A stretch of DNA of 5,343 bases from Actinomycetospora sp. (lineage in GTDB: Bacteria > Actinomycetota > Actinomycetes > Mycobacteriales > Pseudonocardiaceae), in the NCBI GenBank assembly GCA_025925615.1, contig JAICLN010000292.1, forward strand, positions 1-5,343, given 5' to 3'. Made by a program: the position numbers and the translations under genes. The notes beneath the pieces were generated by a model. It was not told the origin of the DNA and did not search any database. It saw nothing but the letters and a program-made list of their open reading frames with translations. Below are positions 1-5,013 of the stretch, one piece after another; within the stretch, counting starts at the first letter, position 1, and each line of letters begins with the position of its first letter.

Positions 1-132
1 CACGGCTGGCGGCAGGTGAAGCTCTACTTCATGTGCGGGCTGCCCACCGAGACCGACGACGACGTCGTGCAGATCGCCGGGCTGGCCGGCAAGGTCATCG
101 AGGCGGGGCGCGCGGCGTCCGGCCGCTCGGAC
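1..132 (+). pseudogene. Detached, inverted middle piece of the TIGR03960 radical SAM gene
   Basis: Read on the plus strand in frame 1, this stretch encodes HGWRQVKLYFMCGLPTETDD and continues through VVQIAGLAGKVIEAGR to about ASGRSD. From family knowledge this is the segment that follows the FAPEGGSER motif by about two dozen residues in TIGR03960 B12-binding radical SAM proteins. The rest of that protein lies on the opposite strand at 123-1277. The fragment is open at the window edge, so its upstream part is unseen. Family similarity stops at about base 132, where homologues continue with something like IRCTVSIGGF and this frame reads PPSGAKVSPD instead. The frame then runs on to a stop at 256-258, but that tail is only the antisense of the neighbouring gene. 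This is therefore not an independent gene starting at GTG 16. It is a displaced exon-like piece of a broken gene, or one side of a chimeric join. Confidence 0.85.
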
Positions 133-1277
133 CCGCCCTCGGGCGCGAAGGTCAGCCCCGACCGCCGCCCCGAGCGGGTCAGCTCCTCGGCGAGGTCGAC
201 GTTGAACGCGTCCACCCGCGTCGAGGGCAGGGAGAGCCCGGTGCCGGTGCCCTCGTAGCGGTCCGCGAGACCCTTGGCGATCTCGCCGATCTCGGAGTGG
301 TCGGCCGAGCTCAGCGAGAGCAGCCCGACCTCGGAGTAGCCCGAGGCCGCCAGCCCCTGCTCGACCATCTCGCTGACGCCCCGCTTCGAGCGCTCGCGCA
401 CCGGGCGGGTGATCATTCCGGCCTGGCAGAACCGGCAGCCTCGCGTGCAGCCCCGGAAGATCTCGACGCTCATCCGCTCGTGCACGGTCTCGGCCAGGGG
501 CACGAGCGGCTGCTTCGGGTAGGGCCAGTCGTCGAGGTCGGACGTGGTGCGCTTGTGGACGCGGGCCGGGGCGGCGTCCGTCGTCGGGCGGACGGCCTCG
601 ATCGCCCCGCCGGCGGCGTAGGTCACCTCGTAGAGGCCCGGCACGTAGACCCCGGGCACCCCGGCGAGGCGCTCCAGCGTCTCCCGCCGGCCGAGGCCCT
701 CGGCCTTCGCCGCCTTCACGACGTCGGTGATCTCGCCGACCACCTGTTCGCCGTCCCCGAGCGCGACGATGTCGACGAAGTCGGCGATCGGCTCCGGGTT
801 GAACGCCGCGTGCCCGCCGGCGAGCACGAGCGGGTGCTCGCCGGTCCGCTCGGCGGCGTGCAGCGGGACCCCGGCGAGGTCGAGGATCTCGAGCAGGTTG
901 GTGTAGCCGAGCTCGGTCGCGAACGAGACGCCGAGGACGTCGAACCCGGCCACCGGGCGGTGCGCGTCGACGGTGAACTGCGGAACCCCGTGCTCGCGCA
1001 TCAGCTCCGCGAGGTCCGGCCAGACCGCGTAGGTGCGCTCGGCGAGGGCGTCGGGCCGCTCGTTGAGCACCTCGTAGAGGATCATGAGGCCCTGGTTGGG
1101 CAGGCCCACCTCGTAGGCGTCCGGGTAGCAGAGCGCCCAGTGGACCTGCGCGTCCGCCCACGGCGTCACCGTCGCGTTGCGCTCACCGCCCACGTACTGC
1201 ACGGGCTTGCGGACCCGGGGCAGCAGGGGTTCGAGACGGTCGTAGAGCGACGTCCCGGGGACGATGGGCGAGGACAT
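24..1277 (-). CDS. TIGR03960-family B12-binding radical SAM protein, C-terminally disrupted
   Basis: This encodes the N-terminal part of an uncharacterised radical SAM protein. Its first ~200 residues form a cobalamin-binding-like domain (SFATELGYTNLLEIL at 118-132, LAGGHAAFNPEPIADF at 152-167, VALGDGE at 171-177). The radical SAM core follows, with the iron-sulfur cluster motif CTRGCRFC (Cys277, Cys281, Cys284) and then SADHSEI and GLTFAPEGGSER (374-385). The ATG at 1277 is preceded by GGAGA three bases upstream. Genuine homology ends at Arg385 (base 123). The remaining 32 residues to the TAG at 24-26 are antisense of an inverted piece of the same gene. Family members are usually above 600 residues, so the C-terminal third is absent here. 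The substrate is unknown. In actinobacteria it usually precedes a DUF2344 (TIGR03936) gene and an RNase E/G gene, which would lie left of the window. It starts 47 bases after ndk on the same strand. Confidence 0.9.
   Translation of the reverse strand: MSSPIVPGTSLYDRLEPLLPRVRKPVQYVGGERNATVTPWADAQVHWALCYPDAYEVGLPNQGLMILYEVLNERPDALAERTYAVWPDLAELMREHGVPQFTVDAHRPVAGFDVLGVSFATELGYTNLLEILDLAGVPLHAAERTGEHPLVLAGGHAAFNPEPIADFVDIVALGDGEQVVGEITDVVKAAKAEGLGRRETLERLAGVPGVYVPGLYEVTYAAGGAIEAVRPTTDAAPARVHKRTTSDLDDWPYPKQPLVPLAETVHERMSVEIFRGCTRGCRFCQAGMITRPVRERSKRGVSEMVEQGLAASGYSEVGLLSLSSADHSEIGEIAKGLADRYEGTGTGLSLPSTRVDAFNVDLAEELTRSGRRSGLTFAPEGGSERPDAARPASMTLPASPAICTTSSSVSVGSPHMK
121..134. other. Inversion or fold-back breakpoint inside the radical SAM gene
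   Basis: Minus-strand homology to the family runs down to base 123 (codon for the Arg of GGSER), and plus-strand homology runs up to about base 132 (Asp of GRSD). The ten bases CCGCTCGGAC at 123-132 can belong to either side, so the join lies somewhere inside them. In an intact gene these bases would occur as an inverted pair, GTCCGAGCGG and CCGCTCGGAC, separated by roughly 190 bases. That spacing is estimated from the family's usual 23 residues between GGSER and HGWRQV plus the residues seen here. The exact extent of shared bases cannot be proved without the intact allele. Confidence 0.75.
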
Positions 1278-1324
1278 GGTTCTCCAGGGTAAACGGGCCG
1301 GCGAACCGCTCCGGACCGCGGAGG

Positions 1325-1732
1325 TCAGCCGAACCAGAGCTTGATCTCGCGCTCGGCCGACTCCGGGGAGTCCGAGCCGTGCACGATGTTCGAGCCGGTC
1401 TCGAGCGCGAGGTCACCACGCACCGAGCCCGGGACGGCCTTCTCGACCGGGTCCGTGCCGCCCGCGAGCTGGCGGAACGCGGCGATCGCGCGGGGGCCCT
1501 CCACGACCATGGCCGCCACCGGCCCGGAGGTGATGAACTCGATCAGCTCCCCGAAGAACGGGCGCTCGGCGTGCTCGGCGTAGTGCTGCTCGGCGACGGA
1601 GCGCTCGACGTTCTTGAGCTCCAGGGCCGCCAGCCGCAGCCCCTTGCGCTCGATGCGCGAGATGACCTCACCGACCAGGCCGCGCTGCACGCCGTCGGGC
1701 TTCACCAGGACCAGGGTGCGCTCGTCGGACAC
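1325..1732 (-). CDS. ndk: Nucleoside diphosphate kinase
   Basis: Ndk transfers the terminal phosphate of ATP to other nucleoside diphosphates through a phosphohistidine intermediate, balancing NTP and dNTP pools in the cytoplasm. The 135 residues are the normal length. Visible family features are [15 protein letters not shown] at the N-terminus (Lys11), [14 protein letters not shown] (59-72), the Kpn-loop region with PGSVRGD (101-107), and the active-site signature NIVHGSDS with catalytic His118. It starts at GTG 1732 with a strong ribosome-binding site, GAGAGGAG, at 1737-1744. It ends in TGA at 1325-1327. It lies 29 bases after the AbiEi-like gene and 47 bases before the radical SAM gene, all in the same direction, so co-transcription is plausible. 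Nothing in it looks damaged. Confidence 0.98.
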   Translation of the reverse strand: MSDERTLVLVKPDGVQRGLVGEVISRIERKGLRLAALELKNVERSVAEQHYAEHAERPFFGELIEFITSGPVAAMVVEGPRAIAAFRQLAGGTDPVEKAVPGSVRGDLALETGSNIVHGSDSPESAEREIKLWFG

Positions 1733-1761
1733 GGCGCTCCTCTCTTGTCGGACTCCAGGGT

Positions 1762-2766
1762 TCAGGCGGGCACGAGCCTACTGAGACCCCCGTCGCACTC
1801 CCCGTCCGGGCCCGGCGGGGGCGGGAGCCGCAGCGGGTTGCGCCCGCCGACCCGAGGCGCCGGGTCCCACCGGTCCGCGACCCTCTCGACCCATCGGGCC
1901 AGTTCGTCGATCGGGGCCGCCCGCCGCCGCGTGCCCCACTCCCCCGCGGCGTCCCCGCGGACCTCGAACACCTCCCACCCGACGGCCGCCGCGGCCCGCC
2001 GGACCCCCGCGGTGTGCGCCACCCCGACCCGGACCGCCGGCCACGCGAGGGCCAGATCCCCGACGGCCCGCCCCTCACCGTCGAGCAGCCGTTGCGCGAC
2101 GACCGGCACCGCGAGCCCCCGCGCGAGCAGCCCCACCCGCAGCCGCGACGCCGCCGGGGACGGACTCCGCGGGTCCACCCACGCCAGCACCGGCCCGACG
2201 GCGTCCATGCCGCGGTCACCCCGGTGACGGCCTGCCATCGCCCGCACGAGGGTGGGGTCGGTGCCGGTCGCGCCCAGGAGGGCGTCCAGGACGGCGACGG
2301 CCTCGTCACGCGCGAGCGAGCGGGCGAGGTCGAGAGCTGTCCGTGCCGGTGTCGTGACCCGGACCCCGTCGACGAGGCCGATCTCGTCCTCGTCGAGGCA
2401 CGACCGGTGGAGTCGCACACCCGGCCGCGTGCGCAGTCCCGAAGCTGCGACGTGGAGATCGACGGTGGTGTCGCTCGGGGCCACGTCGACGTCCCACATC
2501 GCGGCCGCGGCCAGACCGCCCACGACGGCGCCGGGGTACGCCAGGACGGCACCCGCAGTCCGGAGGGCCATCGTGATCGTGACCTCGACCCGAACGGACA
2601 CCCCGTCGAAGAGCAGCCGGTACGACCCGTCGACCAGGTCGTGTCGGGTCAGGGCGCCGCACGCGATCGCATCGACGTGGCGGAAGGGGCGTCGCAGGTC
2701 CACGGGGTTCTTGACGACGCGGATGAGCCGCCGGTTCCGGTGGGCTCGCGGGCCGGCTTTGGGCAC
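1762..2766 (-). CDS. AbiEi/DUF559-like protein of unknown function, apparently without catalytic residues
   Basis: This resembles the large actinobacterial group annotated as 'type IV toxin-antitoxin AbiEi antitoxin-domain' or 'DUF559-domain' proteins. An N-terminal winged-helix-like stretch (about 28-58, [18 protein letters not shown]) is followed by a beta-rich middle ([34 protein letters not shown] at 135-149) and a C-terminal nuclease-like fold ([13 protein letters not shown] 198-210, [13 protein letters not shown] 238-250, GWEVFEVR 263-270). From memory of the family, the last region normally reads ESRLR, VDLAWPE and VEYDG. Here the acidic positions appear to be Ala206, Ala239, Ala244, Ala250 and Ala253, so nuclease activity is unlikely. 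The C-terminal tail is rich in proline and glycine. GTG 2766 is the first start in the frame but has no clear ribosome-binding site; GTG 2703 (residue 22) would still keep the first domain. No partner toxin gene is adjacent. The biological role is unknown. Confidence 0.75.
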   Translation of the reverse strand: MPKAGPRAHRNRRLIRVVKNPVDLRRPFRHVDAIACGALTRHDLVDGSYRLLFDGVSVRVEVTITMALRTAGAVLAYPGAVVGGLAAAAMWDVDVAPSDTTVDLHVAASGLRTRPGVRLHRSCLDEDEIGLVDGVRVTTPARTALDLARSLARDEAVAVLDALLGATGTDPTLVRAMAGRHRGDRGMDAVGPVLAWVDPRSPSPAASRLRVGLLARGLAVPVVAQRLLDGEGRAVGDLALAWPAVRVGVAHTAGVRRAAAAVGWEVFEVRGDAAGEWGTRRRAAPIDELARWVERVADRWDPAPRVGGRNPLRLPPPPGPDGECDGGLSRLVPA

Positions 2767-2793
2767 CGCGCCGGTCGACGCGCCGGTCGACGC
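2767..2793. repeat. 12-base tandem repeat abutting the AbiEi-like start
   Basis: The unit CGCGCCGGTCGA occurs at 2767-2778 and again at 2779-2790, followed by three more matching bases. It contains GTCGAC sites and sits directly against the GTG start at 2766. On the minus strand the reading frame stays open through it (repeating Gly-Ala-Ser-Thr) but offers no ATG or GTG, so it is probably untranslated leader. Confidence 0.8.
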
Positions 2794-2802
2794 CCCGGAG
2801 GA

Positions 2803-2820
2803 CAGGACCGTCGTCCTCGG
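2803..2820. repeat. Partial copy (remnant) of the intergenic repeat arm
   Basis: CAGGACCGTCGTCCTCGG matches 2921-2938 at 16 of 18 bases. At 2921 the sequence continues into the inverted repeat arm. Here it is followed directly by the first direct copy, so it looks like the inner half of a former inverted copy. It also contains a small hairpin of its own (GAGGAC at 2798-2803 with GTCCTC at 2813-2818). Confidence 0.65.
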
Positions 2821-2822
2821 AG

Positions 2823-2852
2823 CTAGGCAAATGATCTTGTCGAGCGCGACGA
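2823..2852 (+). repeat. Intergenic repeat, direct copy 1
   Basis: This begins CTAGGCAAATGATCTTG and runs on into CGAGCGCGACGA. It matches copy 2 (2891-2920) and the reverse complement of copy 3 (2926-2955) at 26 of 30 bases each. The AT-rich core TGATCTTG stands out from the surrounding very GC-rich DNA. There is no coding signal across it. Confidence 0.85.
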
Positions 2853-2890
2853 CCGGGCGAGCCCGACGAGCCCGAGTGGGCCCGGGTCGA

Positions 2891-2920
2891 CTAGGCAGAT
2901 GATCTTGTTGAGCGCGGCGG
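2891..2920 (+). repeat. Intergenic repeat, direct copy 2 (left arm of hairpin)
   Basis: This begins CTAGGCAGATGATCTTG and runs on into TTGAGCGCGGCGG. It is 68 bases downstream of copy 1 in the same orientation and faces the inverted copy 3, with which it can pair over 28 bases. Confidence 0.87.
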
Positions 2921-2925
2921 CAGGA

Positions 2926-2955
2926 CCGTCGCGCTCGGCAAGATCAACTGCCTAG
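2926..2955 (-). repeat. Intergenic repeat, inverted copy 3 (right arm of hairpin)
   Basis: Read on the minus strand it begins CTAGGCAGTTGATCTTG and runs on into CCGAGCGCGACGG, 26 of 30 identical to each direct copy. With copy 2 it forms an inverted pair around a 9-base centre at 2919-2927. Confidence 0.87.
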
Positions 2956-2994
2956 CGTCCGATGGGTCCTGCCCGACCGGTGGGGCCGCCCGCC

Positions 2995-3384
2995 TCAGTC
3001 CACCGGCCAGGCTGCCTGGCGGCGGATCACCTCGCGGCGCATCCAGAGCATGAGGCCCCAGACGAAGCAGAAGATCAGACCCATCAGGCCGAGGGACTCC
3101 GAGAGCACGAACCCGAGCAGCATCAACACCTGGAGCCCGACGGCGAAGGCGAGACCCCAGGGCCGCAGGATCACGACGCACCCCACGATCATCCCGACCG
3201 TCAGCACGATCACCAGACCCAGCTTCAGCGGGGTGATCCCGCCCTCCACGCGCGCCATCACCGGCAGCACCAGCGGCACCGCGATCGCCTCGAGGACGAG
3301 GCAGGCGCTGGCCGGGCCGCGGAAGGCGCGGCGTGCGTCGGGCGGGCGCGCCACGTCCTGCTGCTGGTCCTGCTGCTCGCTCAC
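2995..3384 (-). CDS. DUF4233 family integral membrane protein (Rv2446c-like)
   Basis: This is a 129-residue protein of unknown function. It has a short polar, Gln-rich N-terminus (SEQQDQQQD) followed by four hydrophobic segments at about 27-45, 53-73, 76-94 and 97-115, then a basic, probably cytoplasmic, C-terminus (MRREVIRRQ). Length and layout fit DUF4233, an actinobacterial family typically encoded directly after folC (Rv2446c after folC in M. tuberculosis). The start is GTG 3384, whose bases overlap the folC stop as GTGA (3381-3384). A GGGAG ribosome-binding site lies inside the end of folC at 3390-3394. This tight overlap implies translational coupling with folC. The function is not known; placement alone suggests a link to FolC expression or folate-related membrane processes, which is speculative. 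The same frame stays open far upstream across folC, but that part is antisense-type shadow coding. Confidence 0.92.
   Translation of the reverse strand: MSEQQDQQQDVARPPDARRAFRGPASACLVLEAIAVPLVLPVMARVEGGITPLKLGLVIVLTVGMIVGCVVILRPWGLAFAVGLQVLMLLGFVLSESLGLMGLIFCFVWGLMLWMRREVIRRQAAWPVD
3381..3384 (-). promoter_or_regulatory. GTGA stop/start overlap coupling folC to the DUF4233 gene
   Basis: On the minus strand the four bases GTGA hold the DUF4233 GTG start and the folC TGA stop. With GGGAG five bases upstream, this is a classical arrangement for translational coupling and argues that the two proteins are made together. Confidence 0.85.
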
Positions 3385-4952
3385 GACGGCTCCCGCCCCA
3401 GCAGTGTCCGGGCCTCGCCCGCGGCGACCACGGACCCGATGACCAGGACCCCGCCGCCGGCGACCGGCTCCTCCTCGTCGGAGGTCTCCTCGGCCATCCC
3501 GATCGCCGTCTCGAGCGCGGCGTCCATCCGGGTCTCGACGACCACGCGCTCGGACCCGAAGCGCCCGACGGCGAGGCCGCCCAGTTCGTCGGGGTCCATG
3601 GCCCGCGGGGAGGCCATCCCGGTCACCACGATCTCGTCGAGGACCGGCTCGAGGGCGGTGAGGATCCCGTCGGCGTCCTTGTCGCCCATGATCGCGACGA
3701 CGCCGATCAGCTTGCGGAAGGAGAACTCCTCGCGCACCGCGCTCGCGGCGGCAGCGGCACCGTGCGGGTTGTGGGCGGCGTCGACGACCACCGTGGGCGC
3801 GGAGCGCAGTCGTTCGAGCCGGCCCGGTACGCGGACCGCGGCGAAGGCGTCGCGCACGGCCTCGATGTCCAGGCGCCGGGCCGCACCCGCCCCGAAGAAG
3901 GCCTCGACCGACGCGAGGGCCAGCGCGGCGTTGCCGGCCTGGTGCTCGCCGAAGAGCGGGAGGTAGAGGTCGTCGTACTCGCCCCCAAGGCCCTGCAGGC
4001 GCAGCTGCTGGCCGCCGACCGCGACCGAGCGCTCCAGCACCCCGAACTCGATGCCGGCGCGGGCCACCTCGGCGCCGACCTCGACGGCACGCTCGAGCAG
4101 GACCTGCGCCACCTCGGGCGTCTGCTGCGCGAGCAGGGCCACCGAGCCCGGCTTGATGATCCCGGCCTTCTCGCGGGCGATCCCCTCGATGTCCGAGCCC
4201 AGGTAGGCCTGGTGGTCCAGGCCGATGGGGGTGATCGCGGCGATCGCGGCGTCGGCGACGTTCGTGGCGTCCCACGAGCCGCCCAGGCCGGTCTCGAGCA
4301 CCGCGACGTCGACCGGCGCGTCGGCGAAGGCGGCGAACGCCATCGCGGTGAGCACCTCGAACTTCGAGCAGTGGACGCCGTCGACGGCGTCGCGGGCCTT
4401 GTCGACCACACCGACGTAGGGCGCGATCTCCCGCCAGGTCTCGACGTAGCGGCGCGCGGAGATCGAGCGGCCGTCGAGCGCGATGCGCTCGGTGACCCGC
4501 TGCAGGTGCGGGCTGGTGTAGCGGCCGGTGCGCGGGCCGATGCGGGTCAGGAGCGCGTCGATCATGCGTGTGACCGAGGACTTGCCGTTGGTCCCCGCGA
4601 CGTGCACGACGGGGTAGGCGCGCTGGGGCTCGCCCAGGACGTCGCACAGCGCGCGGATCCGGTCGAGGGAGGGCTCGATGCGGGTCTCGGGCCAGCGCTG
4701 GTCGAGGTCGGCCTCCACCTCGCGCAGGACCGCGAGGTCCTCGGGGGTGTCGTGCTCCGCCTCGGGGACCACGTCCGGCTCGGGCCCCGTGCGCACGAGC
4801 GCGTCGGACATCGCCGCACCACCGGGCGTGGCGTCGCCGCCGGCCGCCGCGAGTAGCTGGGCGATCTCGTCGGGGTCGGTGTCGCCCGCGGCGTCGGTCT
4901 CCGGGGAGGAGGACACGCCGTCGGGGATGGCCCAGGGCTCGTACCGCATCAC
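3381..4952 (-). CDS. folC: Folylpolyglutamate synthase / dihydrofolate synthase
   Basis: FolC is a cytoplasmic Mur-ligase-family enzyme. It joins glutamate to dihydropteroate and adds further glutamates to folates, using ATP. In order: ATP-binding P-loop VAGTNGKSS (118-126), TSPHLQ (146-151), SKFEVLTAMAFAAFAD (196-211), ETGLGGSWDATN (220-231), the EKAGIIK segment holding the usual modified lysine (Lys262), GEHQAGNAALAL (335-346), PGRLE, DAAHNPHG (391-398) and MGDKD (422-426). At 523 residues it is longer than typical bacterial FolC, mainly from an acidic, low-complexity N-terminus before LDQRWPETRIEPS at 83. I keep GTG 4952 (or ATG 4949) because AGGAT lies at 4959-4963 and because PDEIAQLL (27-34) resembles the N-terminus I recall for M. 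tuberculosis FolC. ATG 4811 (residue 48) is the main alternative. It is coupled to the downstream DUF4233 gene by a four-base overlap. Confidence 0.96.
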   Translation of the reverse strand: MMRYEPWAIPDGVSSSPETDAAGDTDPDEIAQLLAAAGGDATPGGAAMSDALVRTGPEPDVVPEAEHDTPEDLAVLREVEADLDQRWPETRIEPSLDRIRALCDVLGEPQRAYPVVHVAGTNGKSSVTRMIDALLTRIGPRTGRYTSPHLQRVTERIALDGRSISARRYVETWREIAPYVGVVDKARDAVDGVHCSKFEVLTAMAFAAFADAPVDVAVLETGLGGSWDATNVADAAIAAITPIGLDHQAYLGSDIEGIAREKAGIIKPGSVALLAQQTPEVAQVLLERAVEVGAEVARAGIEFGVLERSVAVGGQQLRLQGLGGEYDDLYLPLFGEHQAGNAALALASVEAFFGAGAARRLDIEAVRDAFAAVRVPGRLERLRSAPTVVVDAAHNPHGAAAAASAVREEFSFRKLIGVVAIMGDKDADGILTALEPVLDEIVVTGMASPRAMDPDELGGLAVGRFGSERVVVETRMDAALETAIGMAEETSDEEEPVAGGGVLVIGSVVAAGEARTLLGREPS

Positions 4953-5013
4953 CGGCCGATCCTACGGGCGGGTGAGACCATGGACGTGCCAGCCGCCAGG
5001 GGTAGGAGCCGAC
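4953..5013. promoter_or_regulatory. Divergent gap between folC and fdhD with both ribosome-binding sites
   Basis: Only 61 bases separate the two divergent starts, so promoters for both must be here or reach into the coding regions. Visible are AGGAT (minus strand, 4959-4963) six bases before GTG 4952 and AGGAG (plus strand, 5004-5008) five bases before ATG 5014. I could not identify a convincing -10/-35 pair or an operator palindrome. Confidence 0.5.

Larger units (their letters stand above)
2891..2955. terminator. Long imperfect hairpin downstream of folC-DUF4233; possible terminator or REP-like structure
   Basis: Bases 2891-2918 pair with 2928-2955 around a 9-base loop. As plus-strand RNA this gives 24 Watson-Crick pairs, three G-U pairs and one A-A mismatch. 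As minus-strand RNA the three G-U positions become A-C mismatches but a long stem remains. It lies 40 bases after the DUF4233 stop codon, where a transcription end for folC-DUF4233 would be expected. There is no T-run, so intrinsic termination is only a possibility. A dispersed palindromic repeat is equally likely. Confidence 0.45.

Noticed and set aside
16..258. An 80-codon plus-strand frame starting at GTG 16 as a small gene
   Set aside because: Its first ~39 residues are an internal piece of the radical SAM protein and the rest is antisense of the same gene, so it is a rearrangement product rather than a gene.
33..1292. A 419-codon plus-strand frame opposite the radical SAM gene
   Set aside because: It overlaps the well-supported Cys-motif gene in antisense and its product is low-complexity Arg/Gly/Val/Leu sequence.
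1309..1323. Small hairpin (CTCCG/CGGAG) just after the ndk stop as a terminator
   Set aside because: The stem is only five pairs, with no T-run, and short GC stems like this occur by chance everywhere in such DNA.
1762..2766. A functional type IV toxin-antitoxin pair
   Set aside because: Only the AbiEi-like side is present. Neighbours are ndk and a DUF4233 gene, and no nucleotidyltransferase-like toxin is visible.
2823..2955. CRISPR array
   Set aside because: There are only three copies, one inverted, with irregular spacing and internal divergence, and no cas genes.
3333..4856. A 507-codon open frame on the plus strand opposite folC
   Set aside because: It is the antisense of folC, whose motifs are complete. 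The product is a repetitive Gly/Arg/Asp-rich sequence without family features, typical of GC-rich shadow frames.
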